Origin: Variovorax paradoxus B4
GTDB taxonomy: Bacteria > Pseudomonadota > Gammaproteobacteria > Burkholderiales > Burkholderiaceae_C
Reading direction: 5' to 3'
Length of the DNA: 64,000 bases
Assembly (NCBI RefSeq): GCF_000463015.1
Contig: NC_022247.1
Span: 248,001 to 312,000 of the forward strand
In this document: piece after piece, positions 1 to 9,202 of the stretch
Layout of the letters: every line of letters begins with the position of its first letter
How positions within the stretch are numbered: position 1 is the stretch's first letter
Notes under the pieces: generated by a model
The model's database searches: none
What the model was told of the DNA's origin: nothing
Seen by the model: only the letters and a program-made list of their open reading frames with translations
Position numbers and translations under genes: made by a program

Positions 1-1
1 G

Positions 2-1138
2 AACTACGGCGCCGTCAATCATCCGCGCAAGGGCCAGGAAGTGATCGTCGATTTCATCGGCGGCCATCCCGACCGGCCCATCATCATCGGCCGCGTCTAC
101 AACTCCGACCAGATGCCGCCGCTGGAACTGCCCGCGAAGGTTACCGTGAGCGGCTTCGTGAGCCGCAGCCAGGACGGCACGCCGGCGAATGCCAACGAGT
201 TCATTCTGGACGATGCGCCGGGCTGCGAACTGGTCCGGATTCATGCCGAGAAGGATTTCGAGCTCGATGTGGAAGCGGACGAGCGCGACACCATCGCCGG
301 CGATCGCACCACGGTGATCGAGGGCGCCGACGACTACACCACCAACACCTCGCTCACCGAGACGATCAACGGCCCGCATACCGTGACGGTCAACGAGGGG
401 GGACCGCAGAACATCACCGTCAATGGCGGTCCGCAGAACGTCAAGATCAAAGGTGGCAACCAAGATGTCTACGTCGATGGCGACCAGATCATTCACGTGA
501 CCGGCAGTCGCACAGACACGGTGGACAGCGGCGAGACCCGGACGATAACTGGTGGTTTGACCGAAGATATAACGGGACGTCAGAAAACGACGATTTCCGC
601 AGCATATGAAGAAACCTCAGGAACCAAGAATGTTTCGGTCAGCAAGGGAAACGAAAACTATTGGGTGAGTGGAGACAGCGTTCGGATTGTTGGAGGCGCG
701 TCAAATCTGTATTCGGTCGGGACGGTTCAGGTCGACACCGTCGGCGGCATAAATCTCTTTGCGAACTCAGGCGACGTCAACATAACGACGCCGGATCAGT
801 TCAACGTGCACGCGAACGTCATCAGCCTGACTTCGGACCACAAGGACATCAGTTACACGAATTCGCTGAAGACCCATGCCGGCAGCACGATCACCACCAT
901 CGCGGACCTGTCCATCACGTCGATGACGCCGTTTGCAAATTCGCTGGCTTGGGCGAATTCATTTACCTTCGCACCGCTGTCGGAGACCGTCAACGCGGCG
1001 AGCACCAACATCGGCGGCGCCAGTGCCGACATCAAAGCCTTCCGCTGGTCGAACCGAGCTTTCAACCAAAAACAGGAATCCCAGGTCTCGATCGGTCCAA
1101 TCTACGTGGACATCAAGATTCTGGTGCTCTTTCCGTGA
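2..1138 (+). CDS. vgrG: VgrG spike protein, C-terminal part (5' end outside the window)
   Basis: The frame is open from base 2, so the start lies upstream. The first residues read NYGAVNHPRKGQEVIVDF followed by GHPDRPIIIGRVYNSDQMPP, the end of the VgrG gp5-like OB-fold region. After this comes a long run of short beta repeats rich in T, V, G and N (about residues 75-300), the DUF2345-type needle extension. VgrG trimers tip the Hcp tube of T6SS and carry effectors through PAAR or adaptor proteins. The tail ends in a short unfamiliar segment (VDIKILVLFP), and no toxin domain is recognisable. The stop overlaps the next start by one base (TGATG). Assignment is confident; cargo is unknown. Confidence 0.93.
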   Translation, partial: NYGAVNHPRKGQEVIVDFIGGHPDRPIIIGRVYNSDQMPPLELPAKVTVSGFVSRSQDGTPANANEFILDDAPGCELVRIHAEKDFELDVEADERDTIAGDRTTVIEGADDYTTNTSLTETINGPHTVTVNEGGPQNITVNGGPQNVKIKGGNQDVYVDGDQIIHVTGSRTDTVDSGETRTITGGLTEDITGRQKTTISAAYEETSGTKNVSVSKGNENYWVSGDSVRIVGGASNLYSVGTVQVDTVGGINLFANSGDVNITTPDQFNVHANVISLTSDHKDISYTNSLKTHAGSTITTIADLSITSMTPFANSLAWANSFTFAPLSETVNAASTNIGGASADIKAFRWSNRAFNQKQESQVSIGPIYVDIKILVLFP

Positions 1139-1611
1139 TGGCCGCGACCGCCCCGAACGGCCGCTGGCCGCGTGCACTCGGACTCGTGGCGGTGGCTGCA
1201 GGCCTGCTGCCGATGCTGCTGCTCGCGGGAGCGATGCCGGTCTGGGCAATGCTGGCGTGCGTGGTATTGCTGTTCGCGGGCTCGGCGTTGCTGTGCGGCG
1301 CATGGGAGTTCCTGAGGATCCGGCGGCGCGAAGCGCGCAGCCGCGGCTTCGACGCGCAGTCGCACGGCGTCATCGTCGCCAGCGAGATCGGCAATGCCTA
1401 CAGCGACACCAGTCCGCTCATGAATCTGACGGTGCTCTTCAAGGACCAGCGTGGCGTCGAGCAGCGGGCGTTGGTGCAGAAGGTCGTGATGCTGAACGAA
1501 CTGGCGTTGTATGCGGTGGGGCAGCCGGTGCTCGTGCGCTTCGCCTCCACGTCGCCCACCGCCGACCTTGTGATCGCGCCGCTGGTCGCGTCGGCCCGTT
1601 TCTCTCTCTGA
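1138..1611 (+). CDS. Small membrane protein of the VgrG module, unknown function
   Basis: A 157-residue protein whose ATG overlaps the vgrG stop by one base, so the two are translationally coupled. Two hydrophobic segments near residues 12-32 and 34-57 are joined by a very short turn (GAMPVW). A basic stretch (RIRRREARSRG) and a soluble domain of about 85 residues follow. The tail domain contains beta-rich text (VIVASEIGNAYSD, LTVLFKDQRG) like small DUF3592-type membrane proteins, but I cannot assign a family firmly. Its place between vgrG and the adaptor gene suggests a role tied to this delivery module, perhaps as an immunity or accessory protein. That is inference. Confidence 0.75.
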   Translation: MAATAPNGRWPRALGLVAVAAGLLPMLLLAGAMPVWAMLACVVLLFAGSALLCGAWEFLRIRRREARSRGFDAQSHGVIVASEIGNAYSDTSPLMNLTVLFKDQRGVEQRALVQKVVMLNELALYAVGQPVLVRFASTSPTADLVIAPLVASARFSL

Positions 1612-1654
1612 ATCCGCGTCGGCCTCCGCGCACCACACGTTCCCGAAATCGACC

Positions 1655-4207
1655 TTGAAGATCGTCAAGCCCTTTCGACTCAGCCTGCTCACGCGGCCTT
1701 ACCGCTGGCGCTCGCGCAATCACCTGGGCATCGCCGCACTGGCGTGCGTGAGCCTTGACGCCGAGCCGCGGCTGCAACCCGAACAGGAGCTCTGGCAGAT
1801 GGTCAGCGAGGTCCTGGACCCCGGCAGCGTGCTCGACATGGGCATGCCGAAGGCCGAGGCCGAGGTGCTGGCGAGCGGCTTCGCCTACACGGCGCACCAG
1901 GAGGACAAGACCCAGTGCGCGGCGCGATTGCGAGTCGCCGGCGTGGACCGGTCGCTGGCCGTCTTCGGCGACCGCTTCTGGCTGGGCGGGCGCATCACCG
2001 AGGCGGCCAAGTTCGACCGAATGCCGCTGGACTGGCGCCACGCATTCGGCGGACCGGGCGTGCCCGAGAACCCGTTGGGCATGGGCGTGGCCGACGAGAT
2101 CGTCAATGGCGTGCAGACCTGCCGGTTGCCCAACGTCGAGGCTGTCTCCGACCGGATCCATCGCCGCGGCCAGCGGCCGAAGGCTGCATCGTTCGGCGGC
2201 TACCTGCCCGATTGGCCGCAGCGCATGGCGCTGATGGGCACGCAGTACGACGACGCGTGGCTGGAGAATGGTTTTCCGGGCTTTGCGAACGACCTCGACT
2301 GGCGCTTCTTCAATTCGGCCAGTCCGGACCAGCGCTGGCCGGGCCAGCCGGCCCTGCCGCCGAATGCGCCCTACGAGATATGGAACATGCACCCCGGCAT
2401 TCCGATCCTGCGCGGCAACCTGCCGGCGTGGAACGCGGTGTGTCATCTGAGCTTTTCCACGGAGGTCGCCGAACTGCGCCGCCTCGAACTCGGCTTGAGC
2501 ACGGCCTGGTTTTTCCCCGACCGCGAACGCGTGGTCCTCATCTGGCACGGTACCACCAGCGTGCGGGAAGACGATGCCTCGGACGTGAAGCACATCATGC
2601 CGTCGCTCGAACTGCCAGGCGAGCCGCGTTCGCAGGAGCACTATGTGGATGTGCTGCGAAAGCGCGTCGATCCGGAAAAGAGTGCCATCCACGTGCTGCG
2701 CGACAGCGATCTCGTGCCGCGTTCGATCCTCGGCGAATGGGCTGCGATGCGGATGCCGGACACGCTTTCCGAACCGCTGCCGCGCAACGTGTACGCGGGT
2801 GTGCGGCGCGAGTACGAAAAGCGATGCAACGAGCTGCTGGCGCAGGGGCTTCAGCCGGCTGACTACCTCACGCCTCCCGCGATGCAGGAAGCGCTGCCGG
2901 CCTTCGACGATCTGCCCGACTATCTCGAACGCGAGGAGGCCAAGGCACAGGAGGCGAGTAAACGCCTTGAGGCCGAGGCCGCCCGTGTACAGGCACAACG
3001 CCCGTCAGCGGAGGGCGCGCCGGTCGATCTCCTCGGCGCGATGAGCAGTGCCCGCCCGGGCGCGCTCGAAGCGCAGCAACCCGACGCCAAGGACGAAGAT
3101 GTCGGCGCGCCCGTCGAAATGGACCCGCTGCTGCGCCAGGGCTACCTGTACTCGGCGCACATGGCATCGGCGGCACCGCGCATGCCGACCTTCCGGTCCG
3201 CCAAACTGCGGCGCCGGCTGGCTGCCGCGGACCCGCAGCGCCGGCATTTCGCGAAGATGAATCTCACCGGCGCGGATCTCTCCGAGATGGACCTGCGCGG
3301 CGCCGATTTTTCGTACGCCATCCTGGCCGACGCTAACCTGCGGGGCGCGAACCTCGCAGGCTGCAACCTCACCGAGGCCGTGCTGTCGCGTGCCACGCTT
3401 GCCGGAACTTGCCTGAAAGAGGCCCGGCTGGACAAGGCCAACCTGGGTGGCACGCATCTGGACACCTGCGATCTCGAAGCGGCCAGCCTTCTCGAGACCT
3501 TCTGCCATGGCACGCGCTTTACCGGGTGCAACCTGCGCTCGGCCTTGTTGAACCAGACGCAACTGCACGAGGCCGACATAGCGGGATGCGACATGCAGGC
3601 CTCGCGGTGGACCCAGGTATCGCTCCGGCAGATGGTGTTGCGGGACATCGCGCTGGACCAGGCCGAGTTGAACCAGGTCATCCTGATCGAATGCCGGTTG
3701 GAGCGCGTGTCGTTGAACGCGGCACGACTGGTCCGGTGCGGCTTCGTCACTACAACGCTGGCGGAGCGCGTCGACCTGTCGCACGCGCGGCTCGATGCCT
3801 GCAGCATCGCGCTGCGCAGCGCCTTCATCGGCGTGACGGCGGTCGGCATCTTCCTGAAGCAATGCGGCCTGCGCGGCACGTCCTTCGCGGGTGCGGACCT
3901 GACGGCGGCCCACCTTGAGAACTGCGATTTTTCGGAATGCGATTTCTCCGACGCGCGGCTGGACGGTCTCGTTGCGGGCGAGAGCCTGTTCGTGCGCGCG
4001 GACTTCAGCCGCGCTTCGCTGCGCCGGGCGAACCTGATCGATGCCAACCTGTCGAAGTCGAACCTGCTCGGCGGCGACCTGCGCGAAGCGAACCTGTTCC
4101 GCACAGACGTCTCACAGGCGCTCATCGACGCCACCACCCTGCTCGAAGGCGCCTACACGCAGCACGCCAAGGTCTGGCCCCGGCGCGACACGGAGGCCCC
4201 GGTATGA
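1655..4207 (+). CDS. DUF2169 T6SS adaptor fused to a pentapeptide-repeat domain
   Basis: An 850-residue protein. The start is a TTG whose product begins MKIVKPFRLSLLTRPYRW, the usual opening of DUF2169 proteins; no ATG lies nearby. Residues about 20-310 form the DUF2169 domain, which in other T6SS loci acts as a loading adaptor between VgrG and a PAAR-like effector. A charged E/A/Q-rich linker (about residues 425-500) follows. From about residue 528 to 835 there is a continuous pentapeptide-repeat beta-helix (ANLRGANLAGCNL, ADLTAAHLENCDF). The stop overlaps the next start as ATGA. DUF2169-pentapeptide fusions occur in T6SS clusters, but what the helix binds is not clear from sequence. Confidence 0.88.
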   Translation: MKIVKPFRLSLLTRPYRWRSRNHLGIAALACVSLDAEPRLQPEQELWQMVSEVLDPGSVLDMGMPKAEAEVLASGFAYTAHQEDKTQCAARLRVAGVDRSLAVFGDRFWLGGRITEAAKFDRMPLDWRHAFGGPGVPENPLGMGVADEIVNGVQTCRLPNVEAVSDRIHRRGQRPKAASFGGYLPDWPQRMALMGTQYDDAWLENGFPGFANDLDWRFFNSASPDQRWPGQPALPPNAPYEIWNMHPGIPILRGNLPAWNAVCHLSFSTEVAELRRLELGLSTAWFFPDRERVVLIWHGTTSVREDDASDVKHIMPSLELPGEPRSQEHYVDVLRKRVDPEKSAIHVLRDSDLVPRSILGEWAAMRMPDTLSEPLPRNVYAGVRREYEKRCNELLAQGLQPADYLTPPAMQEALPAFDDLPDYLEREEAKAQEASKRLEAEAARVQAQRPSAEGAPVDLLGAMSSARPGALEAQQPDAKDEDVGAPVEMDPLLRQGYLYSAHMASAAPRMPTFRSAKLRRRLAAADPQRRHFAKMNLTGADLSEMDLRGADFSYAILADANLRGANLAGCNLTEAVLSRATLAGTCLKEARLDKANLGGTHLDTCDLEAASLLETFCHGTRFTGCNLRSALLNQTQLHEADIAGCDMQASRWTQVSLRQMVLRDIALDQAELNQVILIECRLERVSLNAARLVRCGFVTTTLAERVDLSHARLDACSIALRSAFIGVTAVGIFLKQCGLRGTSFAGADLTAAHLENCDFSECDFSDARLDGLVAGESLFVRADFSRASLRRANLIDANLSKSNLLGGDLREANLFRTDVSQALIDATTLLEGAYTQHAKVWPRRDTEAPV

Positions 4208-5253
4208 CGCCCGAATCGATGGTGGAAGAAGTGCGCCATGGCGCACAGCTGCGCGGCCTCGACTGCCGCGGCTGGAACCTGCGCGGCCTCGATCTCTCGG
4301 GTGCGCAGTGGGACAACATCGACTTCACCGGCGCAGACTTCAGCGGTGCGGACCTGTCCGGCAGCTTCATTACCCATTGCCTAATGAACCAGTGCAACTT
4401 CTCGGGCGCCATCGGCAAGCGGCTGCAGATGTTTCGTGGACGGTTCGAGAGAGCAGACTTTTCCGATGCCATGCTCGAGGAGTCGTCGTTCATCGAATCC
4501 CATCTGACGCGCGCACGCCTCGACGGCACGGTGCTCGATCGCGTCACCTTCTTTCGCTGCGACCTGGCGAATGCGTCGCTGCGGACCCGGCGCATGGCCC
4601 AGGCGACCATTGCGGAGTCGATCCTCGCCGGGACCGACTTCACCGAGGCATCCCTGCACACGGTCACGATGTTCAAGATAGACCTGCGGTCCGCCGTCTT
4701 CGCCCGCTTCGAAGGCGAGGGCATGGTCTTCCTCGAATGCGGCATGGAAGGCCAGCAGTTTGCCGGGCTGGTGCTACGCCGGTGCCAGTTCACCGACTCC
4801 CGGCTCGACGGTGCCGACTTTCGTGGTGCAACGCTGACGCAGAGCAACTTCAAGGGCGCGTCGTTGCGCGGTACCAATTTCTCCGGCGCCGATGCAGGTA
4901 TGACGATCTACGCGGAGGCCGACCTCAGCGGCGCCGATTGCAGCGCAGGCCGGTTCGATCGATCCATGTGGGTCGATGCACGGCTGGACGGCGTGGTCTT
5001 CAACGATGCCCGGATGCCGCTGAGCGTGTTCCACCGCGCGCACTGCCACGATACCCGCTTCGTGCGGGCCGCGCTCCACGACGCGGATCTTTCATACGCC
5101 GATCTGACGGGTGCGGACTTCAGCGATGCGCACTTTCTGCGAACACGATTTCACCGTGCGGTCCAGCAGAGCACGCGTTTTTCAGCACGCGGTGGCATCA
5201 TCGAGAACGATCCAGACCTGCACCGCGCGCAGTCATGGTCCGGCGCACGCTGA
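4204..5253 (+). CDS. Pentapeptide-repeat protein
   Basis: A 349-residue protein starting at an ATG that overlaps the previous stop by four bases. After a short N-terminal stretch (MTPESMVEEVRHGAQLRG) almost the whole protein is A(D/N)LXX-type pentapeptide repeats (FTGADFSGADLSGSF, ADLSYADLTGADFSDAHF), predicted to fold as a right-handed square beta-helix of about 60 repeats. There is no signal peptide or membrane segment. The coupling to the DUF2169-pentapeptide fusion suggests that the two helices stack or share a partner in effector loading. It could itself be cargo. The fold is certain; the function is not known. Confidence 0.85.
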   Translation: MTPESMVEEVRHGAQLRGLDCRGWNLRGLDLSGAQWDNIDFTGADFSGADLSGSFITHCLMNQCNFSGAIGKRLQMFRGRFERADFSDAMLEESSFIESHLTRARLDGTVLDRVTFFRCDLANASLRTRRMAQATIAESILAGTDFTEASLHTVTMFKIDLRSAVFARFEGEGMVFLECGMEGQQFAGLVLRRCQFTDSRLDGADFRGATLTQSNFKGASLRGTNFSGADAGMTIYAEADLSGADCSAGRFDRSMWVDARLDGVVFNDARMPLSVFHRAHCHDTRFVRAALHDADLSYADLTGADFSDAHFLRTRFHRAVQQSTRFSARGGIIENDPDLHRAQSWSGAR

Positions 5254-5311
5254 TGGCGAGTCCATCATTTTCGGACCGAACCCTCATCCGACTCGAAAAA
5301 GGGAATTCATC

Positions 5312-5974
5312 ATGAACGTCGTTCCTCTGCGCGTCGCCCCCGACGCATCGTCTCCGGTGCATACGATCGGCACGATCCGCGGCCTGCTACCCGACGGGCA
5401 GTTCGCGATCGAGGACGAGAGCGGTATCGCGCGAACCTGCCGGCGGGCCGCCAGTTGCCTCTTGAAGCCGCAGGTGGGCGACACCGTGCTGGTCTCCGGA
5501 CCCGATTCCTATCGCATGTTCCTGATCGCGGTGCTCGAACAGGCCGATGCAGCAGTAAGCCGCATCGAGATTGACGGGGCGCTGGTCCTTGGCGGCAACG
5601 CGCACCCGGTCACAATCGAGAGCGAAGGCAAGGTCAGCGTGCGCAGCGGCGGCGTCCTCGACATGGCCGCGGCGCAATGGACGATGCGCGCGGGCAGCGC
5701 CGACTGCCGCGCGGACGACATGCGCTTCACTGCCCGCAAGGTCGATGCGACTATGGGCACGATGAAGCTCGTCGGCAAGGTCTTCGAGACCATTTCCGAA
5801 AGGGTGGTGCAGATGACGCGCAGTGCGCTGAGGATCGTCGACGAGGTCGATCAGTCGCGTGTCGGGCATCTCGATTGCAAAGCCCGCGACACGGTCCGTA
5901 TCCATGCGAAGCACACGATGGTCACGGGCGAGGACCTGGTGAAGATCGATGCCTCGCAGATTCACATGGGTTGA
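5312..5974 (+). CDS. DUF3540 domain protein of the VgrG module
   Basis: A 220-residue protein. It starts MNVVPLRVAPDASSP with a compact N-terminal domain (residues 15-90: GTIRGLLPDGQFAIEDESG, PQVGDTVLV) and a C-terminal beta-repeat domain (residues 95-215: LGGNAHPVTIESEGKVSV, DTVRIHAKHTMV). This matches DUF3540, a family found almost only beside DUF2169 and DUF4150 genes in T6SS loci. The beta-repeat half resembles the needle of VgrG, so it may form or extend a spike-like trimer. It lies 58 bases after the pentapeptide gene and 12 bases before the PAAR-like gene. Confidence 0.82.
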   Translation: MNVVPLRVAPDASSPVHTIGTIRGLLPDGQFAIEDESGIARTCRRAASCLLKPQVGDTVLVSGPDSYRMFLIAVLEQADAAVSRIEIDGALVLGGNAHPVTIESEGKVSVRSGGVLDMAAAQWTMRAGSADCRADDMRFTARKVDATMGTMKLVGKVFETISERVVQMTRSALRIVDEVDQSRVGHLDCKARDTVRIHAKHTMVTGEDLVKIDASQIHMG

Positions 5975-5986
5975 GGAGGAGCCAGC

Positions 5987-6367
5987 ATGTTCGCTAACTG
6001 CCAGCTGATGGGGATGGACCTGGCTTTTCCCGACGTCTGCAGGACGCCGGTCCCGATCCCGTTTCCCAACATGGCCCTGGGCCCCATGGCCATTCCCAAT
6101 GCTTGGAACATCCTGTTCATGGGCATGCCCGCGCACAACATGGCCACGGTCACACCGATCACGCTCGGCGATCAGCCGGGCGCACTGGGTGGGATGGTCT
6201 CGCAGACCTTCATGCAGCAGTCGCGGCATCTCACCGGTGCGTTCACGGTGCTGGTCAAGGGCACGCCGGTCACGCGCGTGACGAGCATCACGCTGCAGAA
6301 CCGCTGCAACATAGTCGGCATGCGGGTGGTGCCGAGCCAGTTCAAGGTGCTGGTCCTGGCGGCCTGA
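5987..6367 (+). CDS. PAAR-like DUF4150 spike-tip protein
   Basis: A 126-residue protein preceded by a strong GAGGAGG ribosome site. It shows the PAAR-like layout: conserved FPDVCRTPVPIPFPNMA near the N-terminus, then NILFMGMPAHNMATVTPITLGDQPGALGG. The domain sharpens the VgrG tip and normally presents effectors. Here the gene stops right after the domain, with no C-terminal toxin, so any cargo would have to be non-covalent. It is the last plus-strand gene of the module and converges with pppA. Confidence 0.88.
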   Translation: MFANCQLMGMDLAFPDVCRTPVPIPFPNMALGPMAIPNAWNILFMGMPAHNMATVTPITLGDQPGALGGMVSQTFMQQSRHLTGAFTVLVKGTPVTRVTSITLQNRCNIVGMRVVPSQFKVLVLAA

Positions 6368-6422
6368 GGTCGCGTGCGCAGCACCCGCAGGCTTTGCCGG
6401 GCCCTGCGGCGCGCGTTTGTTC

Positions 6423-7241
6423 TCAACCGGGCTGGCGCGCGGGCACAGCCGTCCCCGCCAGCGTCACCTGCTGCGGAAACCCCACCCACACCGCCAACGC
6501 CGAGTAGTTGTCGCGCGACTCATCGGCCTTGGCCTCGGCCGCGCGGCGCAGCAGCGCGAGCCATTCCTCTGCACTGTCGGCGAGTTGCAGCGAGCGTTCC
6601 ATCACCTGCTGCGAAATGAGCTGCCACAGGCCGTCGGTGCACAGCAGGAACGCATCGCCGTCGGCGAGCCGCTGCGGCGTCGACACGGTGGTTTCCGCCG
6701 TGGCCCTGGCGCCGAGCGCGCGGTACAGCAGGTTGGTCTTCACCAGGCGTTCGCCCCCGTTGGCGCCGTTGCCCATGGCAGCCTCGCCCGAGCGCTCCGA
6801 CAGGCTGTGGTCTTCGGTGCGCTGCATCAGCGCGCCGCGGCGGAACCAGTAGAGACGGCTGTCGCCCACGTGGGCCCAGCAGGCCTGGCCGCTGGTGCGG
6901 TCCACGAACAGAGAGACGATGGTCGCGCTCATCCGGCTCTGGTCGGCCAGCTCCCGCTGCTTGGCAAGGATGGCGTCGTTGGCGGCCTTCACGGCCTGCT
7001 CGATGTCGTGCTGCGCCACCGACGGGTTGTCGACGAAGGTGTTGAGCGCGGTATCGACCGCGATGCGCGCGGCCAGCTCGCCGCCCGCGTTGCCGCCGAC
7101 GCCGTCGCTCACGACGAAGCAGGCGTTGTATTCGTCGAGGTGATAGCCGATGGCGTCCTGGTTGCCGCTGCGCTCGCCCACGCAGGAGAACTGCGAGGTC
7201 GAGATGGGAACCGCGAAAGCACGAGGGGTGGTCTCAAGCAC
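6423..7241 (-). CDS. pppA: PP2C-type serine/threonine phosphatase of T6SS
   Basis: A 272-residue PP2C (PPM) phosphatase. Metal-binding motifs are visible: GERSGNQDAIGY near the N-terminus, VSDGVGGNAGGE, WAHVGDSRLYWFRRG, LLCTDGLWQL and the final DNYSALAV. In T6SS loci PppA removes the phosphates that PpkA adds to the FHA protein, switching the apparatus off. The start overlaps the tagH stop by eight bases, so the two are co-transcribed. The partner kinase gene lies about 12 kb away at 19039-21192 on the other strand. Confidence 0.9.
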   Translation of the reverse strand: MLETTPRAFAVPISTSQFSCVGERSGNQDAIGYHLDEYNACFVVSDGVGGNAGGELAARIAVDTALNTFVDNPSVAQHDIEQAVKAANDAILAKQRELADQSRMSATIVSLFVDRTSGQACWAHVGDSRLYWFRRGALMQRTEDHSLSERSGEAAMGNGANGGERLVKTNLLYRALGARATAETTVSTPQRLADGDAFLLCTDGLWQLISQQVMERSLQLADSAEEWLALLRRAAEAKADESRDNYSALAVWVGFPQQVTLAGTAVPARQPG

Positions 7242-9159
7242 GGCGCGCCTCCTTCAACCGTTCCATCTCCTTGTCGTAGGCCTGCTGGAAGGCCCGGCCG
7301 AAGACGGCCTGGAAGTCGTCCTCGACGGCCGCGGTGGTCTCGGCATGCAGCTTCTGCAGCTGGCGCCACAGGCGCGCCTCGCGGCCGCCGGGCAACAGCT
7401 TCTCGCCCAGCCCGCCGTCGTGCGGCGTGGCGGTGTTCAATGCCGTGGGGTCGAAGCGCTTGAGCACAGTGAGCAGCGCGGCGCGCATGCCGGCCACCAT
7501 GCCGAGCTGATGCGACTGCAGGTCGCCGAGTGCGTCGTGCACGGCCGCCTCGGGCGACAGGAAGCCGGGCATGCGCGCGCCGAACATCTGCATCAGCACG
7601 GCGCGGCCGTTGGGAAGGATCTTGAAGGGGTTGTTCTCTTCGTCGACGATCATCGTGATCTCGGCACGCACTTCGCGCTTGAGCATGGCGCGCGACGAGA
7701 GCAGCTCGATGGTGCCGTCGGTGAATGCGCGCATGAGCCGGCCGAGGCGCCGCATGGCTTCGGCGTCCAGCGGTTGCTGGCCGGCAACGTCGGGCACGCC
7801 TGCGCCTTCGAGGAAGGCCTTGAAGAGTTCGTCCGAAGAGGAGGGCGCTGCGACAGGGGCTGCCGGCGCGGCCACCGGCGACGGCGCAGCAGCAGCGGGC
7901 TTCGGTTCTGGTGCGGGCGGTTCAGGCGGCGCGGGCTTTGCAGGCGGTGCAATGTCCGCGCGGCCGGCGGTGACCGGCATCGATGCTGCCGGTGCCGGTG
8001 CCGGTGCCGGTGCCGGTGCCGGGACTGGTGCTGGCGGCTCAGGCGCCGAGGACACCTGCGTCTCGTTGGCCTTCACAGCCGGCGCATCGAAGGCCACCGG
8101 GTTCGGCGGCCTGAATTGCGCCGTCAATTCCCGCGCATGGTTCGAATGGCTGTATCCCTGCGGGGCGGCCGGCCTGGCCAGCAGATCGACTGCCGGATGC
8201 ACGTCGCTGAGCGGATCTTCGTGGGTCAGCGCGGTGGGGCGCGGATCGGAAAGCGGCGAGGGCGCATCGTTGTCGGCGGCAAAGAAAGACAGCGGGTCCA
8301 TGCCGCGCTTCAGCGCCACGTCGGACATGCCGTCTTCCGCACGCGGATTCAGCTCGGCCAGCGGATCGACCGGATTCCTGCGCGCCTGCGACGGCAGCTC
8401 GAAAGGCTCGTGCGCCATCGGGTCGGGCATGGGCTCGGAGGCGTTCGCCTCGCGGCGCGGCGCATTCGCGAGGATGGCATCCCAATCGGCGGCGGAAGGA
8501 ATCTGCGGGGCGCCCGGCTGAGTGCTTGCCGGCGATGGGGCTGGCGATGGCGATGGCGATCGCGACGCCGCAGGCACCGGCGCGGCGGCGAAAGCTTCGG
8601 CAGGCGGCGGCGCTGCCGGCACGGCCGGCGGTGGCATCGCCACGGTCACGGGCTGCGTATCGCCGATCGGCAATGCGCCTGCGCCGAAGAGGTCCGAGAA
8701 CACGTCGGAGACGGGTGCCGCCGGCAGCAGCGAGCCCATCGGCGCTTGCGCCGTGGCGCCGGCGGGCGTTGCGTTGCGCACAGGCGCGGCCGGTGGCGGT
8801 GCTGCCGCCATCAGTGGGGCGGCGGGCTCGACGGCCACGGCGCGCCGCCCGTTCCCCGCCACCAGCACATAGCTCCCGATGGTCACGCGGTCGCCATCGG
8901 CGATCGGCGACTCCTGCTCGTGCTGCAGCGTGCGCTCGTTGACGCCGATGGGCAGCACCGCGCTCATGTTGCGCAGCACCGTCGCGCCACTGTCGTCGAA
9001 ACGCACGGTGGCCTGCAGGCGCGAGATCTGGCGCTGTTCGTCGGGCAGCACCAGGTGGTTGTCGGGGCTGCGCCCGATGGTTCCACCGGGTGCCGCGAGC
9101 AAGGCCGAGGGCCCCGCGGTCACCGGCTTGCCGGCATGTTCGATCACCGTCCAACGCAT
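7234..9159 (-). CDS. tagH: T6SS FHA-domain scaffold protein TagH
   Basis: A 641-residue protein with three parts. Residues about 20-95 are an FHA phosphothreonine-binding domain (GTIGRSPDNHLVLPDEQRQ, SRLQATV, DGDRVTIGSYVL). A long Pro/Ala-rich linker spans about 110-440. Residues about 445-630 are the TagH C-terminal domain (FKAFLEGAGVPDVAG, MLKREVRAEITMIVDEENN, ENNPFKILPNGRAVL). FHA proteins are the target of the PpkA/PppA switch and license T6SS assembly. It overlaps pppA downstream; tssQ lies 43 bases upstream. The linker contains a perfect hexanucleotide tandem repeat. Confidence 0.9.
   Translation of the reverse strand: MRWTVIEHAGKPVTAGPSALLAAPGGTIGRSPDNHLVLPDEQRQISRLQATVRFDDSGATVLRNMSAVLPIGVNERTLQHEQESPIADGDRVTIGSYVLVAGNGRRAVAVEPAAPLMAAAPPPAAPVRNATPAGATAQAPMGSLLPAAPVSDVFSDLFGAGALPIGDTQPVTVAMPPPAVPAAPPPAEAFAAAPVPAASRSPSPSPAPSPASTQPGAPQIPSAADWDAILANAPRREANASEPMPDPMAHEPFELPSQARRNPVDPLAELNPRAEDGMSDVALKRGMDPLSFFAADNDAPSPLSDPRPTALTHEDPLSDVHPAVDLLARPAAPQGYSHSNHARELTAQFRPPNPVAFDAPAVKANETQVSSAPEPPAPVPAPAPAPAPAPAASMPVTAGRADIAPPAKPAPPEPPAPEPKPAAAAPSPVAAPAAPVAAPSSSDELFKAFLEGAGVPDVAGQQPLDAEAMRRLGRLMRAFTDGTIELLSSRAMLKREVRAEITMIVDEENNPFKILPNGRAVLMQMFGARMPGFLSPEAAVHDALGDLQSHQLGMVAGMRAALLTVLKRFDPTALNTATPHDGGLGEKLLPGGREARLWRQLQKLHAETTAAVEDDFQAVFGRAFQQAYDKEMERLKEARRA
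7991..8020. repeat. Tandem hexanucleotide GGTGCC x5 inside tagH
   Basis: Five perfect copies of GGTGCC on the plus strand. In tagH they encode an alternating Pro-Ala stretch of the linker. The unit is a multiple of three, so copy-number change would alter linker length without breaking the frame. Confidence 0.9.
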
Positions 9160-9202
9160 GGCATCTCCGTGTTGATGTCGAGCCGCGGCTCCCTTGCGGC
9201 GT

